DNA of 64,000 nt from assembly GCF_001515305.1 (NCBI RefSeq), contig NZ_LNQV01000006.1:1-64000 (forward strand), written 5' to 3'. A program made the position numbers and the translations under genes. Of this stretch, positions 9,412-18,286 are shown piece after piece. The notes beneath the pieces were generated by a model. The model was not told where the DNA came from. It saw nothing but the letters and a program-made list of their open reading frames with translations, and did not search any database. This DNA comes from Aquitalea pelogenes (GTDB lineage: Bacteria > Pseudomonadota > Gammaproteobacteria > Burkholderiales > Chromobacteriaceae). Each line of letters starts with the position of its first letter. The first letter of the stretch is position 1.

Positions 9412-10830
9412 TTACAGGGAGTAGTACATTGCAAATTCTACCGGGTGGGTAGTCATGCGGGTCAGGTTCACTTCCTGCATCTTCAGTTCGATGTAGGCGT
9501 CGATCCATTCGTTGGAGAACACACCGCCACGGGTCAGGAAGTCGCGGTCTGCGTCCAGAGCAGCCAGGGCTTCGTCCAGGCTTGCGCACACGGTCGGGAT
9601 CAGCTTGTCTTCTTCCGGCGGCAGGTCGTACAGGTTCTTGTCAGCAGCATCGCCCGGGTGGATCTTGTTCTGGATACCATCCAGACCGGCCATCAGCAGA
9701 GCGGAGAAGCACAGGTACGGGTTAGCCAGCGGATCCGGGAAGCGCGCTTCGATACGGCGAGCCTTCGGGTTTGCCACGTGCGGGATACGGATGGAAGCGG
9801 AACGGTTCTTGGCGGAGTAAGCCAGTTTTACCGGAGCTTCGTAATGCGGAACCAGACGCTTGTAGGAGTTGGTACCCGGGTTGGTGATGGCGTTCAGTGC
9901 CTTGGCGTGCTTGATGATACCGCCGATGTAGTACAGGGCGGTGTCGGACAGGCCGGCATAGCCGTCGCCAGCAAACAGGTTCTTGCCGTCTTTCCAGATG
10001 GACTGGTGAACGTGCATGCCGGAACCGTTGTCACCAACGATGGGCTTGGGCATGAAGGTAGCGGTCTTGCCGTAGCTGTGTGCCACGTTCTGAACCACGT
10101 ATTTCAGGATCTGGGTCCAGTCGGCACGCTGGGTCAGGGTGCTGAACTTGGTACCGATTTCCATCTGGCCGGCAGTGGCCACTTCGTGGTGGTGCACTTC
10201 AACCGGAACACCCAGTTCTTCCAGCAGCAGAACCATGGCGGAACGCAGGTCTTGTGCGGAGTCAACCGGCGGTACCGGGAAGTAGCCACCCTTCACGCCC
10301 GGACGGTGACCGGTGTTGCCACCTTCGAATTCTTCAGCGGAGGCCCAGGCAGCTTCTTCGGACTTGATCTTCACGAAGCAACCGGACATGTCGGTGCCCC
10401 AGGTGATGCTGTCGAATACGAAGAATTCCGGTTCCGGACCGAAGTAGGCGGTGTCGCCCAGGCCGGATGCCTTCAGGTACGCTTCAGCGCGCTTGGCGAT
10501 GGAGCGCGGGTCGCGGTCGTAGCCCTTGCCGTCGGCCGGGTCAATCACGTCACAAGACATGAATACGGTCGGTTCGTCAAAGAAGGGGTCAATCTTGGCG
10601 GTAGCCGGGTCAGCCATCAGCAGCATGTCGGAGGCTTGAATGCCTTTCCAGCCGGCAATGGAGGAGCCATCAAAAGCGTGGCCGCGCTCGAACCACTCGT
10701 CAGCATCTTCCAGCAGCACGTGTGCCGGAATGGTAACGTGTTGTTCTTTACCACGGGTATCAGTAAAACGCAGGTCTACGAACTTGACGTCGTTTTCTTG
10801 AATCAGCTTGACTACGTCTGCAACCGCCAT
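9412..10830 (-). CDS. glnA: Glutamine synthetase, type I
   Basis: This 472-aa enzyme makes glutamine from glutamate, ammonia and ATP and is the main ammonia-assimilating enzyme. It is the GSI-beta type: the N-terminal beta-grasp domain begins [15 protein letters not shown], the catalytic domain contains [15 protein letters not shown], and the adenylylation-loop tyrosine is in NLYDLPPEE. Control by adenylyltransferase is therefore expected. The start at 10830 follows AGGAGA on the minus strand; the upstream extension of the open frame is not family sequence. A sigma-54 promoter and an NtrC-like site lie upstream. Confidence 0.98.
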   Translation of the reverse strand: MAVADVVKLIQENDVKFVDLRFTDTRGKEQHVTIPAHVLLEDADEWFERGHAFDGSSIAGWKGIQASDMLLMADPATAKIDPFFDEPTVFMSCDVIDPADGKGYDRDPRSIAKRAEAYLKASGLGDTAYFGPEPEFFVFDSITWGTDMSGCFVKIKSEEAAWASAEEFEGGNTGHRPGVKGGYFPVPPVDSAQDLRSAMVLLLEELGVPVEVHHHEVATAGQMEIGTKFSTLTQRADWTQILKYVVQNVAHSYGKTATFMPKPIVGDNGSGMHVHQSIWKDGKNLFAGDGYAGLSDTALYYIGGIIKHAKALNAITNPGTNSYKRLVPHYEAPVKLAYSAKNRSASIRIPHVANPKARRIEARFPDPLANPYLCFSALLMAGLDGIQNKIHPGDAADKNLYDLPPEEDKLIPTVCASLDEALAALDADRDFLTRGGVFSNEWIDAYIELKMQEVNLTRMTTHPVEFAMYYSL

Positions 10831-10899
10831 GAATGTTCTCCTAAAGGCAACGTGCATCGAAAGCAATATTGCTTGATAAAGATGGTACGCTTCGCTTGA

Positions 10900-10915
10900 A
10901 GCATGAAGCGTGCCA
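10900..10915 (-). promoter_or_regulatory. Sigma-54 promoter of glnA
   Basis: On the minus strand the sequence reads TGGCACG-N4-ATGCT, matching the sigma-54 consensus TGGCACG-N4-TTGCW except for one base in the -12 element. The spacing is exact. The predicted start is near 10889, about 59 bases before the glnA ATG. The neighbouring ntrBC genes supply the expected activator. Confidence 0.8.
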
Positions 10916-10977
10916 GGCTAAGAACGCTAATTCAATCATTGTGTCACAGGGTGTTCGGTCCTGCCAGTCGCAAGTTG

Positions 10978-11036
10978 TGCACCAAAATGATGCTTTGCCA
11001 AGTGCAAATGATCGATATTGGTGCATTGCCTGGTGC
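10978..11036 (-). promoter_or_regulatory. NtrC binding site upstream of glnA
   Basis: TGCACC-AAAA-TGATGC at 10978-10993 matches the NtrC palindrome TGCACC-N4-GGTGCA-type in all but one inner base and lies about 97 bases upstream of the predicted glnA start, a normal enhancer distance. Further TGGTGC half-sites occur at 11019-11025 and 11031-11036. Confidence 0.65.
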
Positions 11037-11109
11037 TGACAGCCGCTCCGCACTGGCAGGCCCTGCGCACCATAGTGTGGCACGGCCCCGTTACAAAGAA
11101 AGGTAGCCC

Positions 11110-11562
11110 ATGGAACAAACCGTCAAGATCCTGCAAACCGCTGCAGAGCGTGCCGCCAGTCAGCAATTGTCCTATCAGGGCGCGCTGACACCGACAGAAG
11201 CCTATTGCCTCATTCAGCAAGTGGAAGGCGCCGTACTGGTGGACGTCCGCAGTGCGGCGGAATGGCAATTTGTCGGCGTGGTTCCCGGTGCATTGCGTAT
11301 CGAGCTGCGCAGTTTTCCCGGCATGCAGCCCAATCCGCAGTTTCTTGCGCAATTGCAGGGCGCGGTCGACAAGCAGGCTTTGCTGCTGCTGATGTGCCGC
11401 AGCGGCGTGCGCTCGCATGAAGCGGCCGTACAGGCAGCGGCAGCCGGATATGCCCGTGTATACAACGTGATGGAGGGCTTTGAGGGCGACAAGGATGCCC
11501 ATGAGCATCGCGGCGTAGTGAATGGCTGGAAAGCCCATGGCTTGCCGTGGGTGCAAGGCTGA
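11110..11562 (+). CDS. Rhodanese-like sulfurtransferase
   Basis: This 150-aa single-domain rhodanese has the catalytic cysteine Cys96 in the active-site loop MCRSGVRS, the N-terminal strand ALTPTEAYCLI and the signature VLVDVRSAAEW. Rhodaneses move sulfane sulfur through a cysteine persulfide. No signal peptide is seen, so it is probably cytoplasmic. The physiological substrate cannot be inferred. An AAGGT ribosome binding site precedes the ATG. It shares its upstream region with the divergent glnA promoter. Confidence 0.88.
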   Translation: MEQTVKILQTAAERAASQQLSYQGALTPTEAYCLIQQVEGAVLVDVRSAAEWQFVGVVPGALRIELRSFPGMQPNPQFLAQLQGAVDKQALLLLMCRSGVRSHEAAVQAAAAGYARVYNVMEGFEGDKDAHEHRGVVNGWKAHGLPWVQG

Positions 11563-11689
11563 AGCAGGCCTGAATTGTTGGGACAGGGGTATTGACCGGT
11601 TGATGTTTATGACGTTACACGGCAAAGTGCTACCTCAGCAGATGAACCGCACGATGCGGTAGCACCACAGGAATCCAAGAAAGCTGATC

Positions 11690-12511
11690 ATGACCAACCG
11701 TTACGCCGTCATCGGTAACCCCGTTTCCCATAGCCAGTCGCCGTTCATTCACAGTGAGTTTGCCCGAGCCACCGGCGAAGCCGTGCAATATGAAAAGCTG
11801 TTTGCCGAGCTGGACAAATTCAACGAAGTGGTTGGCCAGTTTGTAAAAGAAGGTGGCCTGGGCCTGAATGTCACCCTGCCGTTCAAGGGCGATGCCTTCC
11901 GTATGGCGCAGGAAGTGACCGAGCGCGCCCGCGCAGCCGAGGCCGTCAATACCCTGACTTTCCGCGATGGCAAAGTGTATGGCGACAACACTGACGGCAT
12001 CGGCCTGGTGCGCGATATCGTGGAAAACCTCGATTTCCCGATGGAAGGCAAGAGCATTCTGATTCTGGGTGCCGGTGGTGCCGTACGCGGTGTGCTGGAA
12101 CCGATTCTGGAACAGAAGCCGGCCAAGGTGACCATTGCCAACCGTACCCTGATCAAGGCGGAATCCATTGCCCATCATTTCGCGCCCTGGGGTGAGGTGG
12201 TGGCCAGTGGCTACGAGGCACTGGAAGGCAAAACCTTCGACATCATCATCAACGGTACTTCCACCAGCCTGCATAATGAAATTCCGCCGCTGCCGGCCAA
12301 TATCTTCACCGCCCGCACCCTGGCTTACGACATGGTGTACAGCAAGGGTCTGACGCCTTTCCTGAAACGTGCCCAAAGCGAAAATGCCGGCATGCTGGCC
12401 GATGGCCTGGGCATGCTGGTGGAGCAGGCGGCCGAGTCCTTCCATATCTGGCGAGGTGTCAAACCGGACACACGCAAGGTCACCAATATGTTGCGAGAAG
12501 TGCTGGCCTGA
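11690..12511 (+). CDS. aroE: Shikimate dehydrogenase AroE
   Basis: The 273-aa enzyme reduces 3-dehydroshikimate to shikimate with NADPH in aromatic amino acid synthesis. It shows the substrate site NPVSHSQSPFIHSEFA near the N-terminus, the catalytic Lys in NVTLPFKGDAF, and the dinucleotide motif ILGAGGAVRG. The length is usual for the family. mtgA begins five bases after its stop, indicating one transcript. Confidence 0.96.
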   Translation: MTNRYAVIGNPVSHSQSPFIHSEFARATGEAVQYEKLFAELDKFNEVVGQFVKEGGLGLNVTLPFKGDAFRMAQEVTERARAAEAVNTLTFRDGKVYGDNTDGIGLVRDIVENLDFPMEGKSILILGAGGAVRGVLEPILEQKPAKVTIANRTLIKAESIAHHFAPWGEVVASGYEALEGKTFDIIINGTSTSLHNEIPPLPANIFTARTLAYDMVYSKGLTPFLKRAQSENAGMLADGLGMLVEQAAESFHIWRGVKPDTRKVTNMLREVLA

Positions 12512-12515
12512 TTTG

Positions 12516-13199
12516 ATGCGGCTCATTTTCAAGATCATGGCGGTCCTGGTGGCCGCCATTGTGTTGTACAACCTGTGGATTTTCGGCCATATCGTCTACT
12601 GGCGCAGTCATAACCCGGCGGCTAGTGCCTTCATGAACGAGCAGTTGGCCAAATTGCAGGAAGACGACCCAGAGGCTGAGTTACGGCAGAAATGGGTGCC
12701 ATATGCCCAGATTTCTCCCAACCTGAAACGGGCCCTGATTGCGGCGGAAGATGCCAAGTTTGCCGATCACGAAGGTTTTGACTGGGATGGCATCGAGGCT
12801 GCTTTCGAGAAGAATCTGAAGCAGGGGCGCATCGTGGCGGGTGGTTCCACCATCAGCCAGCAATTGGCGAAGAACCTGTTTCTGTCCAGCAAGAAGACAC
12901 CATGGCGCAAGCTGGAAGAAGCGGCCATTACCGTGATGCTGGAAAAGGTGCTGGATAAACGCCGTATTTTCGAGATCTACCTCAATGTCATCGAGTGGGG
13001 GAATGGTGTGTTCGGTGCAGAAGCTGCCGCCCGCTACTACTTCCATACCAGTGCCTCCCGGCTGTCTGCCGGACAGGCTGCCAAACTGGCGGCTATGGTG
13101 CCCAATCCGCGTTATTACGATGAACATCGCAATGCCACTGGCCTGATGAAGAAAACCCGCATCATCCAGCGACGCATGGCCTTTGCCGACCTGCCTTGA
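12516..13199 (+). CDS. mtgA: Monofunctional peptidoglycan glycosyltransferase MtgA
   Basis: The 227-aa product polymerises lipid II into glycan strands. It has one N-terminal membrane anchor (about 5-25) and a GT51 domain with the catalytic-glutamate motif AAEDAKFADHEGFDW and the GGSTISQQLAKNLF motif, but no transpeptidase domain. The ATG at 12516 lies just after the aroE stop. The upstream continuation of its open frame lies inside aroE and is not family sequence. Confidence 0.95.
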   Translation: MRLIFKIMAVLVAAIVLYNLWIFGHIVYWRSHNPAASAFMNEQLAKLQEDDPEAELRQKWVPYAQISPNLKRALIAAEDAKFADHEGFDWDGIEAAFEKNLKQGRIVAGGSTISQQLAKNLFLSSKKTPWRKLEEAAITVMLEKVLDKRRIFEIYLNVIEWGNGVFGAEAAARYYFHTSASRLSAGQAAKLAAMVPNPRYYDEHRNATGLMKKTRIIQRRMAFADLP

Positions 13200-13202
13200 G
13201 AT

Positions 13203-13237
13203 CCCCCCCCCCCTTTGCTGGAAGGCAAAGGGGGCTT
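13203..13237. terminator. Hairpin with an 11-base C-run after mtgA
   Basis: Eleven consecutive C bases (13203-13213) lead into a stem CCCCCTTTGC / GCAAAGGGGG with a short TGGAA-type loop, four bases after the mtgA stop. There is no T-run, so termination is uncertain. The long C homopolymer is also a likely place for length errors. Confidence 0.45.
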
Positions 13238-13410
13238 CATGTTACAATTCTGCTTCTGTTTATACGTTCTGCCGTACCGAAAAGGTGCGGTATTGCACAT
13301 GGACTTACCCAATTATCCCATAGCCCCTGGCTCCCCCGTTTTTCCTTGTTGATTCCCGCCATTACGACCGTGTAGCCCCGTCTCCGTCGCCATGGCGGAA
13401 GGAGTTGTGC

Positions 13411-14814
13411 TTGTCGGTTATTGAAAAAAAACAAACTGCTGAACGATTGAGCGAAAGCCTGGCGGAGGTGCAAAGGCTGATCGCGCTGCATGTCGAAGAG
13501 GATGGCATTGTCCCTGCCGCCTCACCGGCACTGGACGAGCTGCAACAAAGGCTGCAAAACCTGCATCCGGCCGATATCGCCTACATTCTGGAATCCTTGC
13601 CGCTGGATGAACGTCTGCTGGTTTGGGACCGCGTCAAGGCACAGCAGGATGGTGAGATCCTGCTGGAGGTTTCCGATGCCGTTCGGGAAACCCTGATCGA
13701 ATCCATGGCCCCGGCGGAGCTGCTGGCGGCTGCTCGCCAGCTGGATACCGACGAGCTGGCTGATCTTGCCGGCGACCTGCCACGGCAGGTGGTTTATGAA
13801 GTCATGGGCGAACTGGACGAGGCCGAGCGCCAGCAATTGCAATCGGCCCTGTCCTATCCGGAAGGCAGTATCGGCGCGCTGATGGATTTTGAACTGGTGA
13901 AAATCCGGGCCGATGTCAGCTGCGAGGTGGTCTTGCGCTACCTGCGCCGTTTTGACGAGCTGCCACACCAGACCGACAAGATTTTCGTACTGGATGCCAA
14001 CGAGGCACTCTGTGGCGTGCTGCCCTTGCGCAGCCTGCTGGTGGCAGACCCGGAAGCCATGGTGGCCGACGTGATGGCTACCGAAGTGGTGTCCTTTCAC
14101 CCGGAGGACGAAGCGCGCGATGCCGCGCTGGCCTTCGAGCGTTACGACCTGGTGTCCGCTCCGGTAGTGGATGAACGCGGAGCCTTGATCGGACGGCTGA
14201 CCGTGGATGAGATGGTGGACGTGCTGCGGGAAGAGTCGGACAGTGAGGTGCTGAACCTGGCTGGTCTGAAAGAAGAAGAAGACCTGTTTGCTCCGGTTAT
14301 TGATTCAGTGAAAAACCGCTGGTCCTGGCTGGCCATCAATCTGTGCACTGCCTTTGTCGCCTCGCGGGTGATTGGCGCATTCGAACACTCCATCAACCAG
14401 CTGGTGGCGCTGGCCGCCCTGATGCCCATTGTGGCTGGTATTGGCGGTAACTCCGGTAATCAGACCATCACCATGATCGTACGCGCCCTGGCCATGGGGC
14501 AGATGCAGGTGAATCAGGCCTGGCGCTTGTGGCGCAAGGAACTGGGCGTCAGCATCTTCAATGGCCTGATCTGGGGCGGCGCAATTGGCCTCATCGCCTG
14601 GATGCTGTATGGCCGCCTGTCCCTGGGACTGGTCATGCTGGCTGCCATGACGCTCAACCTGATGCTGGCCGCCACCATGGGCGTGCTGATTCCCTCGCTG
14701 ATGCAAAAGCTGGGACGTGACCCGGCGCTGGGCTCCAGCGTGCTGATCACCGCATGTACCGACTCTGGTGGCTTTTTCATTTTCCTTGGCCTTGCCACCC
14801 TTTTCCTGCTTTGA
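13411..14814 (+). CDS. mgtE: Magnesium transporter MgtE
   Basis: The 467-aa protein is a Mg2+ channel/transporter. It has an acidic N-terminal domain (about 20-130), a CBS domain pair (about 130-255) that closes the channel at high Mg2+, and five C-terminal membrane helices including the family signature GGNSGNQTITMIVRALAMG. I chose the TTG at 13411 because GGAAGGAG (13397-13404) sits six bases upstream; the in-frame TTG at 13405 is too close. The 210-base leader shows no riboswitch I recognise. It ends nine bases before prmC. Confidence 0.94.
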   Translation: MSVIEKKQTAERLSESLAEVQRLIALHVEEDGIVPAASPALDELQQRLQNLHPADIAYILESLPLDERLLVWDRVKAQQDGEILLEVSDAVRETLIESMAPAELLAAARQLDTDELADLAGDLPRQVVYEVMGELDEAERQQLQSALSYPEGSIGALMDFELVKIRADVSCEVVLRYLRRFDELPHQTDKIFVLDANEALCGVLPLRSLLVADPEAMVADVMATEVVSFHPEDEARDAALAFERYDLVSAPVVDERGALIGRLTVDEMVDVLREESDSEVLNLAGLKEEEDLFAPVIDSVKNRWSWLAINLCTAFVASRVIGAFEHSINQLVALAALMPIVAGIGGNSGNQTITMIVRALAMGQMQVNQAWRLWRKELGVSIFNGLIWGGAIGLIAWMLYGRLSLGLVMLAAMTLNLMLAATMGVLIPSLMQKLGRDPALGSSVLITACTDSGGFFIFLGLATLFLL

Positions 14815-14823
14815 TGATGAATC

Positions 14824-15648
14824 ATGCTGACACTTGAACAGGCACTGCGCTGCCATACCCTGCCACGTCTTGAAGCACGCATGCTGTTGCAGCATGTCCG
14901 CCCAGGCCTGACCCATGCCCGCATGATTGCAGACCCGGACTTGCCGCTCACGGAAGACGAAGCCGCGCGTTTCGAGCAGTTGGCACAGCGCCGCCTGCAA
15001 GGTGAGCCGATGGCCTATTTGCTGGGCGAGCGCGAATTTTATGGCCGCCCGTTTCGTGTCAGCCCTGCGGTGTTGATTCCCCGGCCGGAAACCGAGCATC
15101 TGGTAGAAGCCGCCTTGCAGCGCGTGGCCACCCTTGAACCAAAGCGTGTGCTGGACCTGGGCTGCGGCAGTGGTGCCATCGCCATCACCCTGGCGCTGGA
15201 AGCGCCGGCATGGCAGGTACAGGCGGTGGATTTGTCTCCGGCCGCGCTTGAGGTTGCCAGTGGCAATGCCCAGCAGCTGGGTGCCGAGGTCCAGTTCCAC
15301 CTGGGAAGCTGGTATCAGCCATTGGCAGGGCAGGGGGAGTTTGACCTGATTGTTTCCAACCCGCCGTATATCGAGCAGCACGATCACCATCTGGATGAGG
15401 GCGATGTCCGTTTCGAACCGCGCATGGCCCTGACTGATGAGGCTGACGGGTTGATGTGCCTGCGCGCCATTATTGACGGTGCGCCGTCCCGGCTGAAGGC
15501 TGGAGCATGGATCATGCTGGAACATGGTTATGATCAGGGCCCGGCAGTGCGGGACTTGCTGCGGCAAGCAGGATTGCAGCAAGTTGAAACCCTGGCAGAC
15601 CTGGCCGGTCTGGAGCGTGTCACGCTGGGGCAGATGCCTGCACCCTAA
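14824..15648 (+). CDS. prmC: Release factor glutamine methyltransferase PrmC (HemK)
   Basis: The 274-aa SAM-dependent enzyme methylates the glutamine of the GGQ motif in peptide release factors RF1 and RF2. It has an N-terminal helical domain, SAM motif I VLDLGCGSGAIAI, and the catalytic NPPY tetrapeptide in VSNPPYIEQ. The start follows the mgtE stop by nine bases without a strong ribosome binding site, suggesting translational coupling. Confidence 0.96.
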   Translation: MLTLEQALRCHTLPRLEARMLLQHVRPGLTHARMIADPDLPLTEDEAARFEQLAQRRLQGEPMAYLLGEREFYGRPFRVSPAVLIPRPETEHLVEAALQRVATLEPKRVLDLGCGSGAIAITLALEAPAWQVQAVDLSPAALEVASGNAQQLGAEVQFHLGSWYQPLAGQGEFDLIVSNPPYIEQHDHHLDEGDVRFEPRMALTDEADGLMCLRAIIDGAPSRLKAGAWIMLEHGYDQGPAVRDLLRQAGLQQVETLADLAGLERVTLGQMPAP

Positions 15649-15920
15649 GCCGATGTCGTTCAGCGTGCATGTGCAGGAGTGCCATGACGCAGCCGGATGG
15701 ACGTTTTATCCGTCATCGACATCCTTTGCCCTGTATCAAGTGACAAATGCGATTCTGACGGCATGCTGTTGCCCGTCAACCAGCAGACCGACAGTGCCGT
15801 ATTCGCGCGATCGGCAAGGCCGATGGCATTGAAAATGAAACTGACGCCTCGCCAGTCCGTTACCAGACAGGGAAGCGCCAGTGTCGGTCAGGCAATACGA
15901 AACGATTGCCTGTTTATTGC
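15649..15920. other. Non-coding stretch between prmC and slyD
   Basis: A short open frame begins at 15684 (MTQPDGRFIRHRHPLP) and stops after 19 codons. Its RFIRH segment faintly recalls the start of PilZ-type proteins, but no frame continues that family. A perfect inverted repeat, CAGGCAAT / ATTGCCTG (15889-15896 and 15905-15912), lies nine bases past the slyD stop and may end slyD transcription, although no T-run follows. Confidence 0.35.
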
Positions 15921-16400
15921 TTAGTGGTGATGGCCGTGTGCACCGTGAACGTGGCCGTGGCTGAGTTCTTCAGCACTGGCGGCACGTACTTCGGTAACCT
16001 TGGCAACAAAGCGGATGGTCTGGCCGGCCAGCGGGTGGTTGGCATCCACGATGGCCTTGCCGTCGGCGATGTCGGTCACACGGAACAGCAGAACGTCGCC
16101 GGTTTCCGGGTCGTCAGCTTCAAACATCATGCCGACTTCCACGTCAGCCGGGAACACGTCCAGGTCTTCAACGCGAACCAGTTCTTCTTCCGGGTCGCCG
16201 AAAGCGTCATCCGGGCTCAGCTTGACGTCGACAGAGTCGCCAACATTCTTGCCGTGCAGGGCCTCTTCCACCAGCGGGAAAATGCCATCATAGCCACCGT
16301 GCAGGTAAGCAATCGGCTCTTCGGTCTTGTCGAGGAGGTTGTTTTCCGCGTCGAACATCTCGTAGTGGAGGGTAACGACGGTATCTTTGGCGATTTGCAT
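15921..16400 (-). CDS. slyD: SlyD-type FKBP peptidyl-prolyl isomerase with His-rich tail
   Basis: The 159-aa product has a split FKBP domain with the insert-in-flap arrangement typical of SlyD (VVTLHYEMFDAENNLLDKT, then HGGYDGIFPLVEEALHGKNVGD). It ends in a histidine-rich tail (HGHVHGAHGHHH) that should bind Ni2+ or other divalent metals. SlyD proteins catalyse prolyl isomerisation, act as chaperones and help nickel delivery to hydrogenase. The start at 16400 matches the family N-terminus MQIAKDTVV; the longer open frame upstream overlaps the neighbouring gene. Confidence 0.93.
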   Translation of the reverse strand: MQIAKDTVVTLHYEMFDAENNLLDKTEEPIAYLHGGYDGIFPLVEEALHGKNVGDSVDVKLSPDDAFGDPEEELVRVEDLDVFPADVEVGMMFEADDPETGDVLLFRVTDIADGKAIVDANHPLAGQTIRFVAKVTEVRAASAEELSHGHVHGAHGHHH

Positions 16401-16539
16401 CAGAAATTGTCCGGGATGAAATGAAAAATCTTGACAGGGCAGGGAGCACAGAAATTCCCTCTCCTGCAAGGAATGGTGCGGAACAGCCGCTTGAACGTAT
16501 TGTAAACCATAGAAGGGCTCACAAGCCCGTGAAACTGCC

Positions 16540-17672
16540 ATGAAACCGATGACATTACTGGGTGGCCTTACCCCAGAAGCCTTTCTCAAAGAATACTGGC
16601 AAAAAAAGCCCTTGCTGATTCGTGGTGCGCTGACTGATGTCGGTCCCCATGTCGATTTCAAATGTCTGTCCGACCTGGCGATGCAGGAGGATGTCGAGTC
16701 CCGCCTGATCGAAAACCGCAATGGCCGCTGGCATCTGGAACGCGGGCCTTTCCGTCCGGCACGCTTTCGCAAGCTGGGTGAAACCGACTGGACCATACTG
16801 GTGCAGAATGTGAATCATCATTTGCCGCATATCGACAAGATTCTGTGGCAATTCGATTTCATCCCGTTTGCCAGGCTGGATGACCTGATGATCAGTTATG
16901 CACCTCCGGGTGGAACGGTCGGTCCGCATTTCGATTCTTACGATGTATTCCTGCTGCAAGTCGGTGGCAAAAAGCGCTGGCAGATTTCCTCGCAGGCTGA
17001 TGACGACTTCATCCCGGATGCCCCCATCCGCGTGTTGCAGGATTTTCGTGTCGAAGAGGAGTTCGTGCTGGAGCACGGCGACATGCTGTATTTGCCGCCC
17101 AAATGCGCGCATTACGGTGTCGCACTCGAACCGGGCATGACCTATTCAATTGGTTTTCGAGCGGCACCGGCACAGGAGCTGGCCACGCAGTTCCTGGTTT
17201 ATCTGCAAGACCACATCTGCCTTGATGGGCGCTATGCCGACCCGGAGTTGAAACGCAGCCCGATCCGGCCCGCATCAGTGAAGAAATGGTGGACAAAGTC
17301 AGCCAGATGCTCAGCCAGATTGTCTGGAACAAAGACACGGTGAGCGATTTCCTGGGTCACTACCTGACTGAGCCTAAGCCACATGTCTTCTACGATTCGC
17401 CTGACGACGAGCTGGATGAGGACGAATTTGCCAATGAAGTTTCCCGGCATGGCGTCGAACTGGACCGCAAGAGCCTGATCCTGTTCCATCAGGAAATGTT
17501 CTATTGCAATGGCGAAGTTCTCGAAATCGAACCGGCTGATGTTGCGGTGTGGCAACAGTTTGCCAATCAGCGCCATTTGTCGGCAGCCGACATCAGGCCG
17601 TCGTTATTGGGTGTGCTGTACGAAGGATATCTCGATGGATATTGGCATTTGTCGCCGTCTGTAGCAAAATAA
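16540..17672 (+). pseudogene. roxA: RoxA-type 2-oxoglutarate ribosomal oxygenase, interrupted by a one-base frameshift
   Basis: This is a cupin/JmjC-type oxygenase resembling E. coli YcfD (RoxA), which hydroxylates an arginine of ribosomal protein L16 using Fe(II) and 2-oxoglutarate. The iron ligands are all in the first frame: His130 and Asp132 in GPHFDSYD and His191 in CAHYG. At about 17255-17262 the frame is lost. The C-terminal dimerisation and winged-helix part (ISEEMVDKVSQMLSQIVW to the end at 17672) follows one frame back. One base restored near AAACGCAGCCC would join them into about 377 aa. This is either a pseudogene or a sequencing error. Confidence 0.87.
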
Positions 17673-17937
17673 CCACATCAGATGTTCAAATGTACACATG
17701 GCAAGGCATCCAAGCGGCAAGCATCGGCGTTCAAACGCTCATTTTGCCGTGAATGTTGCACTGCGGAAGGTTGCCGGGCGATTGGTGGCATTTTTGCTAC
17801 TCTCCCCCCCTACACAGCAATTTTTTTCGTGATACAATTTGCGCACTGAAAGATTTTCAGTCGCCCAGTCATTTCCAAATACAGCTTGGGCGATTAAATT
17901 GACGTCTTGTTAACTTATCTTTAAAGGTCAAGAAAAA

Positions 17938-18150
17938 ATGAAACAGTCGCTCCTCGTTGCTGCCCTGCTGGCCGTTGCTCTGTCCGCTTGCGGTAAGAAG
18001 GCTGATGCTCCGGCTGAAGCTTCCGCTCCTGCTGTTGAAGCTTCCGCTCCGGCTGCTGACGCTTCCGCTCCGGCTGCTGATGCTTCCGCTCCGGCTGCTG
18101 ACGCTTCTGCTGCTGCTGCTTCCGCTCCGGCTGCTTCCGCTGCTCAGTAA
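17938..18150 (+). CDS. Small alanine-rich lipoprotein with heptapeptide repeats
   Basis: The 70-aa product has a lipoprotein signal (lipobox LSAC, lipidated Cys18) followed by GKKADAP and a low-complexity tail built from repeated ASAPAAD units ending in alanine and serine. It would be an acylated envelope peptide with an extended, Pro/Ala-rich tail. No domain is recognised and the function is unknown. The repeats are encoded by four 21-bp units (18019-18102). A purine-rich ribosome binding site (AAAGGTCAAGAAAAA) precedes the ATG and a strong terminator follows. Confidence 0.78.
   Translation: MKQSLLVAALLAVALSACGKKADAPAEASAPAVEASAPAADASAPAADASAPAADASAAAASAPAASAAQ
18019..18102. repeat. Four 21-bp tandem repeats within the lipoprotein gene
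   Basis: Units start at 18019, 18040, 18061 and 18082. Units 2, 3 and 4 differ at a single position and unit 1 is more diverged. Because 21 is a multiple of three, copy-number change would lengthen or shorten the tail by seven residues without breaking the frame. Confidence 0.8.
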
Positions 18151-18168
18151 TTCAGCGCGAAAGCACCA

Positions 18169-18194
18169 AAAAACCGGCTTCGGCCGGTTTTTTT
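18169..18194 (+). terminator. Intrinsic terminator of the small lipoprotein gene
   Basis: AACCGGC-TTCG-GCCGGTT with an A-run before it and seven T after it, 19 bases past the stop at 18150. Confidence 0.88.
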
Positions 18195-18240
18195 ATGTCC
18201 GTCATTTGCTGTTGTATGGCAGATGTGAGGCATGAAATGA

Positions 18241-18268
18241 AAAAAGCCCGCGGAAGCGGGCTTTTTTT
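18241..18268 (-). terminator. Intrinsic terminator of the dapA-bamC operon
   Basis: GCCCGC-GGAA-GCGGGC is flanked by A5 on the left and T8 on the right, so the minus strand has a T-run after the stem. It lies 18 bases past the bamC stop and may also act from the plus strand. Confidence 0.85.
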
Positions 18269-18286
18269 TGCTGCGGCAGCAGTTGC

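Noticed and set aside
9310-10899. A 529-codon plus-strand frame opposite glnA
   Set aside because: Glutamine synthetase motifs are unmistakable on the minus strand; the opposite frame has no domains.
13238-13410. A magnesium or manganese riboswitch upstream of mgtE
   Set aside because: The leader is long enough, but I could not match it to the M-box or yybP-ykoY patterns; a covariance-model search would decide.
15684-15743. A PilZ-like gene start after prmC
   Set aside because: Only a few residues resemble the family, and no frame continues it beyond 19 codons.
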